A program made the position numbers and the translations under genes. Positions 54,308-63,650 of a stretch of DNA of 64,000 nucleotides are shown piece after piece. The DNA is taken from assembly GCF_017874415.1 (NCBI RefSeq), contig NZ_JAGGLM010000017.1, forward strand, positions 1-64,000, in the 5' to 3' direction. Positions within the stretch are counted from its first letter, which is position 1; each line of letters starts with the position of its first letter. Below the pieces are notes generated by a model. It was not told the DNA's origin. It saw only the letters and a list, made by a program, of their open reading frames with translations, and searched no databases. The DNA comes from Clostridium algifaecis (GTDB lineage Bacteria > Bacillota > Clostridia > Clostridiales > Clostridiaceae).

Positions 54308-55054
54308 CTATGCTAATGCTTTAAATTTATCATATCCACTTTTTTCTATTTCCTCGGCAAGTGATGCATCTCCAGTTTTAACTATCCTGCCATTTACAAG
54401 TATGTGAACATAATCAGGCTTTAAATATTCCAAAATACTATTATGATGTGTAATTATAAGTACGGAATTCTCAGAATTTCTAAGTTTGCTTACTCCCTCT
54501 GAAACTATTCTAACTGCATCTACATCAAGTCCTGAGTCAGTTTCATCAAGCATGGCAAGTTTTGGCTCCAGCACTGCCATTTGGAGTATTTCATTTTTCT
54601 TCTTTTCTCCACCTGAAAAACCTACATTTAAATATCTTTGTGCGTATGCTTCATCTATTTTTAAAAGATTTAATTTTTCCTTTAATGCCTTTCTAAAAGC
54701 AAGTATACCGGTGTTTTTACCTGTAACAGCGGATTTTGCACTTCTCAAGAAGTTTTCAACAGTTATTCCCTGTATTTCTTCAGGATATTGAAATGACATG
54801 AATATTCCAAGTCTTGCTCTCTCATCAACTTTGAGTTCGTTTATAGATTTTCCTTCAAATAATATTTCTCCATCTGATATAGAATATCTTGGATGACCCA
54901 TGATGGTATTAACAAGAGTTGATTTTCCTGCTCCATTTGGTCCCATTATTGCATGAACTTCACCTTTTCCAATTTCAAGATTAAGTCCCTTTAATATTTC
55001 CTTTTCTCCTACCTTTGTTTTTAAGTTATTTATCTTTAACAATTTAGTTTCCAT
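54308..55054 (-). CDS. sufC: SUF ATPase SufC
   Basis: ABC-type ATPase that drives cluster assembly on SufBD. Walker A is GPNGAGKST near residue 39, the signature GFSGGEKKKNEILQ near 147, Walker B AMLDETDSGLDVDA near 168, and the switch His in ITHHNSIL. It has the SufC-specific FLRSAKSAV region and is 248 aa. It is the first gene of the operon with AAGGAGAGG before the ATG. No IscR or SufR gene lies next to it. Confidence 0.95.
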   Translation of the reverse strand: METKLLKINNLKTKVGEKEILKGLNLEIGKGEVHAIMGPNGAGKSTLVNTIMGHPRYSISDGEILFEGKSINELKVDERARLGIFMSFQYPEEIQGITVENFLRSAKSAVTGKNTGILAFRKALKEKLNLLKIDEAYAQRYLNVGFSGGEKKKNEILQMAVLEPKLAMLDETDSGLDVDAVRIVSEGVSKLRNSENSVLIITHHNSILEYLKPDYVHILVNGRIVKTGDASLAEEIEKSGYDKFKALA

Positions 55055-55255
55055 TGTACCTCTCCTTTATATCCGAGTATTTAACTCTTATTTGATATTA
55101 AAAAAAATTAAGTCCTACTAAATAAAATCTATACCAGACTTAAATACTCAGAATTATTACTAACTACATTCTACTATTTATTTTAAAGATAATCAACAAT
55201 TTAAGTTAAAAATCCTCATAAATAATAAAATTTTGTTTAAAATTATCTCATATAT

Positions 55256-56440
55256 TTAATTTTCATTTTCAGTTTCAGTTTCAACATTCAGTCCATCAAT
55301 AGTAACATCTTCATTAAGTACTATAAGAAGACATTTTCTGCCTTGTTTATCCCTTATTTGCTTAACTGCACTCAAGTTTCCAGGAGTTATAGTTATATTT
55401 ATATTATCATTTTCTATTTTTACAGACCTGCTTTCAAAATCTGGGACTATATTTTTTACTTTAAATTCATAATCGCCGCCGCAGACTTCTTCAAAAGCAT
55501 TTTTAATAAGTTCCTTATCCTCTACTCCACTTTCCTCCAATATGTTTGAAACTTCCTTCATATTTATCTTAGGTTCTTCATCATCTTCTGCTGATTCTAA
55601 TTTTTCATTTATATTCTCATATATTTGCTGCATAACCTGAGGCTTGATTTTATTTTCTACTGCAGTTTGAACTATAGTATTAAAGCTGTGTTTTTCTTCT
55701 ATAGCTGTAGGCTTCAATCTGCAATCAAGTACTCCTTCTACAAAAGATTGATTTAGTTCTTTTGATTTATGAGAATAATATATAACTTTATTTACATCCA
55801 CATAGTCATAACTGAAGCTTGGAAATAAAAAGCCATCCATAGGTGAATTTAAATTTATAGTGACATCAAGTGCTGAATTAGCTGTAAATTTCATTTGTGA
55901 ATAATCAAATTTCAAAACCTTCTTGGGAATATCAACCTTATTTATACTGCACAATATAAATTCCATCGCATGTACATAATCTTCCAGGCTTTCATCTTCA
56001 TTATCCTTGCTTTTTTTGTTTGGGCTATAATATTCAGCTTTAATAAAATTGATAACTATGTCAGTATCATAATTGAAATTTTTTGAAATCCTATCTACTA
56101 TTTTATCTGCAAATTCAGGTATATCACTTTTTTCACTTAGAGCTCTATATAATATACTTTGGGTACTCTCCTCAGATATACCATTTTCAATATTTTGATT
56201 TTGTTCTTTAAAATCAAGTTCAAATATTTTAGAATCAATAGTTCCTGTAAGAACTTTTTTAAAATTATTAAGGTATAACTCTCTGGTCTCAATATCCATC
56301 ATACCAAATGGAGTCAATTCTTTAGTTATAATTTGTCCATTATCTTTTTTTAAATAAACACTGTATACCTCTTTAATAGGTAGTGCATAACTCTCGAGTT
56401 TAAACTCTTTTCTTATTGAAGATAAATCTTTTTTATTCAT
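55256..56440 (-). CDS. DUF4317 protein
   Basis: A 394-aa soluble protein of a family common in clostridia and without a known function. Its opening MNKKDLSSIRKEFKLESYAL and TPFGMMDIETRELYLNNF are typical of DUF4317. It is acidic and mostly helical with an Asp/Glu-rich stretch in the middle. It starts behind AAGGAGAG and is monocistronic between the suf operon and the arginine operon, with no clear tie to either. Confidence 0.85.
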   Translation of the reverse strand: MNKKDLSSIRKEFKLESYALPIKEVYSVYLKKDNGQIITKELTPFGMMDIETRELYLNNFKKVLTGTIDSKIFELDFKEQNQNIENGISEESTQSILYRALSEKSDIPEFADKIVDRISKNFNYDTDIVINFIKAEYYSPNKKSKDNEDESLEDYVHAMEFILCSINKVDIPKKVLKFDYSQMKFTANSALDVTINLNSPMDGFLFPSFSYDYVDVNKVIYYSHKSKELNQSFVEGVLDCRLKPTAIEEKHSFNTIVQTAVENKIKPQVMQQIYENINEKLESAEDDEEPKINMKEVSNILEESGVEDKELIKNAFEEVCGGDYEFKVKNIVPDFESRSVKIENDNINITITPGNLSAVKQIRDKQGRKCLLIVLNEDVTIDGLNVETETENEN

Positions 56441-56535
56441 ATTCTCTCCTTATAAATACACATAACTTTTAAATTTATACTGCAAAATAATTATATATAC
56501 AAATCAATTAAATTTACAACCATTAATTTATTAAG

Positions 56536-56577
56536 TAATTCATACATTATGTATAAGTATACATAATGTATGAATTA
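56536..56577. repeat. Near-perfect 42-nt palindrome
   Basis: A 20-nt arm (56536-56555, ending CATTATGTATA) and its complement (56558-56577) are separated by AG. It contains ATTCA and TGAAT half-sites at the outer edges, like ARG boxes, and would form a very stable hairpin. Confidence 0.8.
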
Positions 56578-56708
56578 TATCGATCAGTATTATTTAAGTA
56601 AAATCCACCAGTTGATAAAATCTAAAAATATTGGATTTTTTATAGCTTTATACATTTTTAAAGAGGTGATATTTTCATGGAAAATTATGATTAAATTTTA
56701 TAAATATT

Positions 56709-56738
56709 ATTGCATAATTATTCATATAGTCTTATAAT
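56709..56738 (+). promoter_or_regulatory. argCJBD promoter overlapped by an ARG-box-like operator
   Basis: TTGCAT (56710-56715) and TATAAT (56733-56738) are spaced by 17 bp. ATTGCATAATTATTCATA (56709-56726) fits the ArgR operator pattern WNTGAATWWWWATTCANW with one mismatch and covers the -35 box, so ArgR with arginine should block transcription. Confidence 0.65.
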
Positions 56739-56804
56739 AATAAATATTATAAAATTATAAAACACAAAGCAAATATATTTTTGGACTTGAAGGAGGTAAT
56801 TCAA

Positions 56805-57839
56805 ACGCTTAAGGTTGGAATAATAGGTGGTACAGGATATGTAGGTGCTGAACTTATACGTCTTTTATCCTGTCATAAAAAAATTGAAATATCAGCTATA
56901 TCTTCAGTTAGTTTTAGTGGGAAAAAGCTTTCAGATATATATCAAAATTTCTATAATTTAAATAACCTGGTATGTGAAAATGAAGAGGATGTACTAGAAA
57001 AAAGTGATATTATATTTTTAGCACTTCCTAATGGTTTAAGTGAAGAACTAGCAGAAAAAATACTTAAAAGAAATAAAATTTGCATAGATATGGGAGCGGA
57101 CTTTAGATTTAAAAATGGACTAACTTATAAAAAGTGGTATGGGAAAGATTTTAGTCTACCAGAATTACACGAAAAATCAGTATATGGACTTCCCGAACTA
57201 AATAGAGAAAAGATTAAAGGTGCAAAAATCATCGGAAATCCTGGCTGTTATGCTACTTCAATTGAACTTGCACTTCTTCCCCTTATTTCTAAAAATTTGA
57301 TAGAAGAAACTGGAATAATATCAGATTCTAAATCAGGAGTAACAGGTTCAGGAAAAAGTCTTAGTGAATCCTCGCATTTTACAAATTGTAACGAGAGCCT
57401 GAGCGCTTATAAGATAGCAAATCACAGACATACTCCAGAAATAGAAGAAACTTTAGGTTCTATTTCAAGTAAAGATGTAAAGTTAACTTTTGTTCCTCAT
57501 TTGCTTCCAATAAATAGAGGAATTTTATCTACTATATATACTACACCTAAGGAAAAGATAAACTTAACTGAACTTCACAAGGAGTACAGTAATTTCTATA
57601 AAAATGAACCTTTTGTAAATGTACTTCCTCTAGGAGGCACTGCTAAGATAAATAATGTAAGACTTTCGAACTACTGTCAGATTTCGCTTCACTATGATGC
57701 GGAAAACAATAAACTCATACTTGTATCATGTATCGATAATATGATAAAGGGATCAGCTGGTCAGGGAATTCAAAATATGAATTTAGCTTTAGGCTTTAAT
57801 GAAAAAGAAGGTTTGGATTTTATACCACCTGCATTTTAA
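56805..57839 (+). CDS. argC: N-acetyl-gamma-glutamyl-phosphate reductase, with ACG at the start position
   Basis: NADPH-dependent third step of ornithine synthesis. GIIGGTGYVGAELIRLL is the nucleotide site, the catalytic Cys is in GNPGCYATSIEL, and the His in NHRHTPEIEE. From 56805 it is 344 aa, the family norm. The expected opening MLKVGIIGG reads ACG-CTT-AAG-GTT: ACG stands where ATG belongs, 8 nt after a perfect AGGAGG. TTG codons at 56781 and 56787 are upstream of that site with no ribosome site of their own. It heads argCJBD, with argJ 22 nt downstream. Confidence 0.85.
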   Translation, partial: TLKVGIIGGTGYVGAELIRLLSCHKKIEISAISSVSFSGKKLSDIYQNFYNLNNLVCENEEDVLEKSDIIFLALPNGLSEELAEKILKRNKICIDMGADFRFKNGLTYKKWYGKDFSLPELHEKSVYGLPELNREKIKGAKIIGNPGCYATSIELALLPLISKNLIEETGIISDSKSGVTGSGKSLSESSHFTNCNESLSAYKIANHRHTPEIEETLGSISSKDVKLTFVPHLLPINRGILSTIYTTPKEKINLTELHKEYSNFYKNEPFVNVLPLGGTAKINNVRLSNYCQISLHYDAENNKLILVSCIDNMIKGSAGQGIQNMNLALGFNEKEGLDFIPPAF

Positions 57840-57861
57840 TATTTTAAGGAGGTAATTCAAT

Positions 57862-59082
57862 ATGAACTTGGAAATTATAAAAGGTGGTGTTACATCACCT
57901 AAGGGTTTTAAGTCATCTGGAGTAAGTACAGGGCTCAGAAAAGAAAATGCCAAGGATTTAGCTTTGATTTTTTCAGATAAAATATGCACTTCCTGTGGTG
58001 TTTATACACAAAATAAAGTTAAAGGAGCTCCTATTCTGGTTACTAAAGAGCATTTAAAAGATCATAAAGCTCAAGCTGTAATTATAAATAGCGGAAATGC
58101 CAATACCTGCACCGGAGATAAGGGTATAGAAAATGCAGAGAAGATGTGCTCCTCCTCTGGAGAAATCCTAGACTTAAAAGGCAGTGACGTTCTAGTAGCA
58201 TCAACTGGTGTTATAGGCGTTCAGCTTGATATAGATACTATAAATAAAACTATTCCAACTTTAGTTGAATCTCTAAGTAAAAAAGGCTATATTGATTCCA
58301 CAAGAGCCATAATGACTACAGATACAGTTCCTAAAACTGCAGCTTTAAAATTGCAACTTGGTGGAAAAACAGTAACTATAGGAGCCATGACAAAAGGTTC
58401 TGGTATGATACATCCAAATATGGCAACTATGCTCTGCTTTATAACTACAGATGCAAATATAAGTTCTGAACTTTTATATAAAGCTTTAAAAGAATCTGTT
58501 AAAATAAGCTATAATAGAATTTCAGTAGATAGGGATACATCTACAAATGATATGGCACTTATTATGGCAAATGGTTTAGCTGAAAATCCAATCATAGAAG
58601 ATGAAAATGAGGATTATAAATTATTTTGCGAAGCATTAAAAACAATGAATGTTCATTTAGCTAAAATGATGGCAAAGGATGGAGAAGGTGCTACGAAGCT
58701 AGTTGAATGTAAAGTAATAAATGCTTCAAATGAAAAAGATGCAGAAACACTTGGTAAATCTGTAATATCCTCAAACTTAGTAAAAACAGCAATGTTTGGC
58801 TGTGATGCTAATTGGGGAAGAATTTTAGATGCTATGGGATATGCAGGTCCTGACTTTAACATAAATAAGCTCCAATTATCTGTAGAAAGCAAAAGTGGTT
58901 CCATAGAAGTATTTAAAAATGGAAACCCTATTGAGTTCTCAGAAGAACTAGCAGCAAAAATATTATCAGAAAATGAAGTTTTAATACTTGCAAATATGAA
59001 TTCTGGTTCGTATACTGTTTCTTGCTGGGGCTGTGACCTAACCTATGATTATGTAAAAATTAACGGAAGTTATAGATCATAG
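57862..59082 (+). CDS. argJ: Bifunctional ornithine acetyltransferase/N-acetylglutamate synthase
   Basis: Moves the acetyl group from N-acetylornithine back to glutamate, closing the cyclic arginine pathway. The precursor is cut by itself before Thr in KGSGMIHPNMATMLCFI, which is intact. Other blocks are GFKSSGVSTGLR, VIINSGNANTCTG and FGCDANWGRIL. Length is 406 aa. The ATG follows AAGGAGGTAATTCAAT, nearly the same sequence as before argC but with ATG. With argC, argB and argD it covers the path from acetylglutamate to ornithine; argA is not needed if ArgJ is bifunctional. Confidence 0.95.
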   Translation: MNLEIIKGGVTSPKGFKSSGVSTGLRKENAKDLALIFSDKICTSCGVYTQNKVKGAPILVTKEHLKDHKAQAVIINSGNANTCTGDKGIENAEKMCSSSGEILDLKGSDVLVASTGVIGVQLDIDTINKTIPTLVESLSKKGYIDSTRAIMTTDTVPKTAALKLQLGGKTVTIGAMTKGSGMIHPNMATMLCFITTDANISSELLYKALKESVKISYNRISVDRDTSTNDMALIMANGLAENPIIEDENEDYKLFCEALKTMNVHLAKMMAKDGEGATKLVECKVINASNEKDAETLGKSVISSNLVKTAMFGCDANWGRILDAMGYAGPDFNINKLQLSVESKSGSIEVFKNGNPIEFSEELAAKILSENEVLILANMNSGSYTVSCWGCDLTYDYVKINGSYRS

Positions 59083-59122
59083 ACATAAATTTTACTAAAT
59101 ATCTTAAAGGAGGAACACAGCG

Positions 59123-59974
59123 TTGAATCACGACGAAATAGCGAATGTTTTAGCAGAATCATTACCATATATTCAAAAATACAGAGGGAAAACTATAGTT
59201 GTCAAATATGGTGGTAGTGCCATGATAAATGAGGATTTAAAAAAATATGTTATAAACGATATAATACTCATGAAGTGCGTTGGAATTAACATTGTAGTAG
59301 TGCATGGCGGAGGTCCATTAATTTCTTCTTATTTAAAGAAATTAAATAAAGAAACTAGGTTTATAGATGGATTAAGGTACACAGATGATGAAACTATGGA
59401 TATAGTTCAAATGGTTCTATGCGGTAAAGTAAATAAAGACCTTGTTAAATTGATAGAAAGTTTCGGTGGAAAAGCCATGGGTCTTTGTGGTATAGACGGT
59501 TCAATGATTAAAGCTAAAAAAATTTCCACCAAAGTTGATCTTGGTCATGTAGGCGAAATTACACAAATAAATACCGAAATTATTCAAAATGCTCTTGAAA
59601 ATAATTGTATACCTGTAATAAGCAGTGTAGCTTTAGGTGAAAACTCAGAAGTTTACAATATAAATGCTGATACTTGCACATTTAAAATAGCTTCTGCCTT
59701 AAAAGCAGAAAAATTAATTCTACTTACAGATGTGCCAGGTGTTATGACTGATATAAATGATCCATCTTCACTTATATCTAAATTAAATTTAGATGAAACT
59801 CGTGAACTATTTAAAGATGGAGTAATTAAAGGTGGTATGATTCCAAAAATCAATTGCTGTACAGGTGCAATTAATGCTGGAGTTAGAAGGGCTCATATTA
59901 TAGATGGAAGGATTCCTCATTGTCTCCTTCTTGAACTATTTTCAAAAAAAGGTATAGGAACTATGATTTATTAG
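59123..59974 (+). CDS. argB: Acetylglutamate kinase
   Basis: ATP-dependent second step of ornithine synthesis. The amino-acid kinase fold is clear: IVVKYGGSAMINEDLKK, VVVHGGGPLISSYLKKL, RFIDGLRYTDDETMDIVQM and GGMIPKINCCTGAINAGV. At 283 aa it is a little shorter than many and lacks a long N-terminal arginine-sensing helix, though a short one may be present. It starts with TTG 10 nt after AGGAGG. It sits 40 nt after argJ and 11 nt before argD. Confidence 0.94.
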   Translation: MNHDEIANVLAESLPYIQKYRGKTIVVKYGGSAMINEDLKKYVINDIILMKCVGINIVVVHGGGPLISSYLKKLNKETRFIDGLRYTDDETMDIVQMVLCGKVNKDLVKLIESFGGKAMGLCGIDGSMIKAKKISTKVDLGHVGEITQINTEIIQNALENNCIPVISSVALGENSEVYNINADTCTFKIASALKAEKLILLTDVPGVMTDINDPSSLISKLNLDETRELFKDGVIKGGMIPKINCCTGAINAGVRRAHIIDGRIPHCLLLELFSKKGIGTMIY

Positions 59975-59985
59975 GAGGGATTTAT

Positions 59986-61161
59986 ATGGATTACGTATCT
60001 TATTCAAAAAAATATCTTATGGATACTTATGGTCAGTTTCCAGTAGTATTTACTCATGGAAAAGGCTGCAAACTATATGACACTTGCGAAAAGGAATATT
60101 TAGATTTAACATCTGGAATAGGTGTTTCATCTCTAGGTTATGGAAATGATGATTGGGTAAATGCTGTAACTGAACAAGTAAAAAATTTAGCTCATACTTC
60201 AAATATATTTTTAAATATACCGTCTTTAACCGCTGCTAAAAAGTTAACTGAACTAAGCTGTATGAGCAAAGTCTTCTTCTGCAATTCAGGAGCAGAAGCA
60301 AATGAGGGTGCTATAAAGCTTGCACGAAAGTATAGCTATTTAAAATACGGAAGTGGCAGAAGTACTATAATAACACTTAATAAAAGCTTTCATGGAAGAA
60401 CCATAACTACGCTAAAAGCTACTGGGCAAGAAAAATTTCATAAATATTTTGATCCTTTTACAGAAGGCTTTAAATATACGGATGTTACTATAGCTTCTCT
60501 TGAAGAAACTATAGACGATACAGTTTGTGCTATTATGATGGAGGCTATACAAGGTGAAGGTGGAGTAAATCCTCTTCCTAAAGAATTTGTTGATAAAGTA
60601 TTTGAAATAAGCAAGAAAAAAGATATCCTTGTCATATTTGATGAAGTTCAGTGTGGTATGGGAAGAACAGGTAAAATGTTTGGATATAATAACTTTAATG
60701 TAGAGCCTGATATAGTATCCACTGCAAAAGGTCTTGCAGGTGGTCTTCCAATAGGTGCTGTACTATGCAATAAGAAACTTGAAGATACATTTGTTCCAGG
60801 TGACCACGGTTCAACTTTTGGAGGAAATCTCGTTAGTACCGCTGCTGCTGGATGCGTGCTTGATGTATTAGGAAAAGATGGTTTCTTAGATTCAGTAGCT
60901 GAAAAAGGTAAGTTCATTAAAGAATTTTTCAAAAATGCTGCTACTAAAAATGTAGTTGAAGTTAGAGGGATTGGCCTTATGGTTGGAATACAGTTAACCT
61001 CTAATAAAGCATCAGAAGTTCAGAAAAAAGCACTTGAAAATGGTCTTCTTGTATTAACTGCCGGTGCTAATGTTATAAGACTTCTTCCTCCTCTTGTTAT
61101 TACAAAAGAAGAGTTAAATAAAGGTCTTACTAATCTTGTTAAAATAATAGAATTAATATAA
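59986..61161 (+). CDS. argD: Acetylornithine aminotransferase
   Basis: PLP enzyme converting acetylglutamate semialdehyde to acetylornithine. Class III features are LDLTSGIGVSSLGY, FCNSGAEANEGAIKLARKYS, FDEVQCGMGRTGKMFGY and the PLP lysine in IVSTAKGLAGGLPIGAV. Length is 391 aa. It lies 11 nt after argB with AGGAGG before the ATG and ends the operon at a strong terminator. Confidence 0.95.
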   Translation: MDYVSYSKKYLMDTYGQFPVVFTHGKGCKLYDTCEKEYLDLTSGIGVSSLGYGNDDWVNAVTEQVKNLAHTSNIFLNIPSLTAAKKLTELSCMSKVFFCNSGAEANEGAIKLARKYSYLKYGSGRSTIITLNKSFHGRTITTLKATGQEKFHKYFDPFTEGFKYTDVTIASLEETIDDTVCAIMMEAIQGEGGVNPLPKEFVDKVFEISKKKDILVIFDEVQCGMGRTGKMFGYNNFNVEPDIVSTAKGLAGGLPIGAVLCNKKLEDTFVPGDHGSTFGGNLVSTAAAGCVLDVLGKDGFLDSVAEKGKFIKEFFKNAATKNVVEVRGIGLMVGIQLTSNKASEVQKKALENGLLVLTAGANVIRLLPPLVITKEELNKGLTNLVKIIELI

Positions 61162-61182
61162 TATATTTTTAATTATAAGAAA

Positions 61183-61221
61183 AGAAACTGTGTCCAAATT
61201 ATCTTGGTACACAGTTTCTTT
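61183..61221. terminator. Bidirectional terminator between argD and thiI
   Basis: AAGAAACTGTGT (61183-61194) pairs with ACACAGTTTCTT (61209-61220) and is followed by T residues; it ends both convergent units. Confidence 0.8.
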
Positions 61222-62363
61222 TAGTTAAAAAGTTCTGTATCCTCTATAGATTTATTTACAAGTTCATCAATATCAAGTACACTTTCTGCCTTTCTTATCT
61301 CATCAACTCTTGGTTTTGTTTTAGGATGTTTAGGCACAAATATAGTACAGCAATCCTCATATGGAAGTATAGATGTATCATATGTACCTATATCCCTTGC
61401 AACATCCATTATATCCACTTTATCCATAGCAATAAGAGGTCTAAAAACAGGTCTATCTGCTACATCAGTACTTACTATAAGTCCATCCATAGTCTGGCTT
61501 GCTACCTGTCCTATACTCTCACCTGTAGATACTGAATCTACTCCATATTTTTCTGCAAGTTTGCAGGCTATTCTCATCATAAATCTTCTCATTATTATGG
61601 TTAGCTCATCTTCCCTGCATTTTTCAATTATCTGCATCTGTATATCAGTAAATGGTGCTACATAAAGATTTATTTTTCCTGTATAACCCTTAAGTATATT
61701 TGCTAAATCCTTAACCTTTTGTTTTGCCCTCTCGCTTGTATATGGATGGCTGTGAAAATAAACACAATTTAGAGTTACTCCACGCCTTGCCATCATATAA
61801 CCAGCTACAGGAGAATCTATTCCGCCTGAAAGCATTAACATTGTACTTCCATTAGTACCATATGGCATTCCACCCTCAGCCTTTATTCTTTCACAATATA
61901 CATATGCATTTTCTCTTATCTCTACATTTACAAAAAAGTCAGGTTTTTTAATATCTACTGTAAGTCCCTGAGTATTTTCTAATATATATGCTCCTACTTC
62001 TCTGCTTACATCCATAGAAGTAAGCGGGAATTTTTTATCTGCTCTTTTTGTTACTACCTTAAATGTCTTTCCGCTTGAATTAATTGCACTTTCAAGTGCT
62101 TCCTTATTTATACATTCCATATCTTTTTCAATTTCATGTGCAAGACATATCTCAGATATACCAAATACTTTTTTAAGTCTCTCTATAGCTTCTTCAGAAT
62201 TATCACATTCTATAAACCATCTGCCTTCATCTTTCACAAAATCATATTCTATTCCATTTAATACGTTCTTTATATTATTCAATAATTTTCTCTCAAATTT
62301 TCCTTTATTCAAACCTTTTAAAAATATCTCCGGTGCATATTTAACTAATATAAGTTTTCTCAT
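61221..62363 (-). CDS. thiI: tRNA 4-thiouridine synthase ThiI (no rhodanese domain)
   Basis: Uses ATP and a persulfide to make 4-thiouridine in tRNA and may supply sulfur to the thiazole of thiamin. An N-terminal ferredoxin-like and THUMP region (about 1-165) is followed by the PP-loop LMLSGGIDSPVAGYMMARRG. A Cys pair is in YEDCCTIFVPKHPKTKP. The 380-aa length shows that the C-terminal rhodanese domain of enterobacterial ThiI is absent, as in Bacillus. Its ATG overlaps the stop of the desulfurase gene by 4 nt, so the two are coupled. Confidence 0.94.
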   Translation of the reverse strand: MRKLILVKYAPEIFLKGLNKGKFERKLLNNIKNVLNGIEYDFVKDEGRWFIECDNSEEAIERLKKVFGISEICLAHEIEKDMECINKEALESAINSSGKTFKVVTKRADKKFPLTSMDVSREVGAYILENTQGLTVDIKKPDFFVNVEIRENAYVYCERIKAEGGMPYGTNGSTMLMLSGGIDSPVAGYMMARRGVTLNCVYFHSHPYTSERAKQKVKDLANILKGYTGKINLYVAPFTDIQMQIIEKCREDELTIIMRRFMMRIACKLAEKYGVDSVSTGESIGQVASQTMDGLIVSTDVADRPVFRPLIAMDKVDIMDVARDIGTYDTSILPYEDCCTIFVPKHPKTKPRVDEIRKAESVLDIDELVNKSIEDTELFN

Positions 62364-63505
62364 ATCTTAATTCTCCTTAAAAATTTCAAAGATTTATCAA
62401 TTACTTCTATAGTATAATCTACTTCTTCTTTTTTATTAAATTCGCTAAAACTAAACCTAATAGTTCCCCTTATATCCTCATTTTTTAATCCAATAGACTT
62501 TAAAACATGACTTTCATCATTATTTTTTGCAGAACATGCAGATCCTGTAGAAACAAATATGCCTTTATCCTCAAGCATATGTAAAAGTACCTCACCTTTT
62601 ACACCTAAAAAAGAGACACTCAAAACATAAGGTGAATAAGAATCTCCCTGGCTATTTATCTTTATATCCTGTATACTTTTTAAGCCTTCTATAAAATAAT
62701 TCTTTATTTCACTTACTTTATGTAAATTATCCTTGTATCTACTATATGCAATCTTAGCTGCCTCCGAAAAACCTGCTATAGCTGCTAAATTCTCAGTTCC
62801 TGATCTAAACCCATTCTCCTGACCGCCACCATATATAAGTGGTCTAGGTCTAAGTTCTTTTTTCAAATAAGCAAACCCAATTCCTCTAGGTCCATGTATT
62901 TTATGACCACTTACCGAAAGTAAGTCTATGTTACACTTTTTTACATCTATTTTGTATTTTCCATAGGCCTGTACTGCATCTACATGGAATTTTACTCTAC
63001 TGCTTTTCTCTTTTATAAGTTTTCCTATAGTTTCTATATCCTGCATAACTCCTGTTTCATTATTAGTATGCATTATACTTACAATTACAGTTTCTTTATT
63101 AATACTTTCTAATAACTCATTTATATCTATTTTCCCATTCTCATCCACATCTAAATAAGTAACCTTTACTCCAATTTTTTCAAGAGCTTTGCATGTATTT
63201 AAAACACTAGGATGTTCTATCTTAGTAGTTATCATGTGTTTTCCTTCACTTAAAAAACCTCTTATTAAAAAATTGTTACTCTCGCTTCCACCTGAAGTAA
63301 ATATTATTTCATTTCTATTGCAATTAATTGTACTAGCTATAATATCTCTACATTCATTTATCTTTTGCTCAGCTTTAATTCCTAGAGAATAGGCTGAAGA
63401 TGGATTTCCATAATAATTTTTCATGGCATCTACCATAGTTTCTATAACCTCATCATAAGGTTTTGTTGTAGCACTGTTGTCAAAATAAACTTCCAATTCA
63501 TTCAC
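62360..63505 (-). CDS. Cysteine desulfurase (NifS/IscS family, NifZ-like)
   Basis: PLP enzyme that releases sulfur from cysteine as a persulfide. The protein opens with VYFDNSATTKPYDEV, has FTSGGSESNNFLIRG, the PLP lysine in SVSGHKIHGPRGIGF, and the active Cys in the long loop STGSACSAKNNDES. Length is 381 aa. The direct 4-nt overlap with thiI and the order desulfurase-thiI match nifZ-thiI of Bacillus, where NifZ supplies ThiI. It is probably devoted to tRNA thiolation rather than cluster assembly, which the suf operon covers. Confidence 0.9.
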   Translation of the reverse strand: MNELEVYFDNSATTKPYDEVIETMVDAMKNYYGNPSSAYSLGIKAEQKINECRDIIASTINCNRNEIIFTSGGSESNNFLIRGFLSEGKHMITTKIEHPSVLNTCKALEKIGVKVTYLDVDENGKIDINELLESINKETVIVSIMHTNNETGVMQDIETIGKLIKEKSSRVKFHVDAVQAYGKYKIDVKKCNIDLLSVSGHKIHGPRGIGFAYLKKELRPRPLIYGGGQENGFRSGTENLAAIAGFSEAAKIAYSRYKDNLHKVSEIKNYFIEGLKSIQDIKINSQGDSYSPYVLSVSFLGVKGEVLLHMLEDKGIFVSTGSACSAKNNDESHVLKSIGLKNEDIRGTIRFSFSEFNKKEEVDYTIEVIDKSLKFLRRIKI

Positions 63506-63650
63506 TCCTCATATAGCAAACTAAAATCAAATAACCAATACTACATATATTATCACAATTATGTTCTTATAACAAAACACATTTTTTAATAAAAAAATTA
63601 GCATTTGTAAATACTAAATTAATAAATAAACAAAAGGAGATATTTTAAAT

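Larger units (their letters stand above)
56441..56804 (+). other. Intergenic region upstream of argC
   Basis: These 364 bases contain a 42-nt palindrome (56536-56577), a weak hairpin AAAATCCA/TGGATTTT (56600-56639), a six-codon frame MENYD with ribosome site (56677-56694) that lies before the predicted promoter, and an ArgR-like operator over the argC promoter (56709-56738). Confidence 0.6.

Noticed and set aside
56677-56694. Short leader peptide MENYD with a ribosome site
   Set aside because: It lies upstream of the predicted argC promoter, contains no arginine codons, and is too short to support as a gene.
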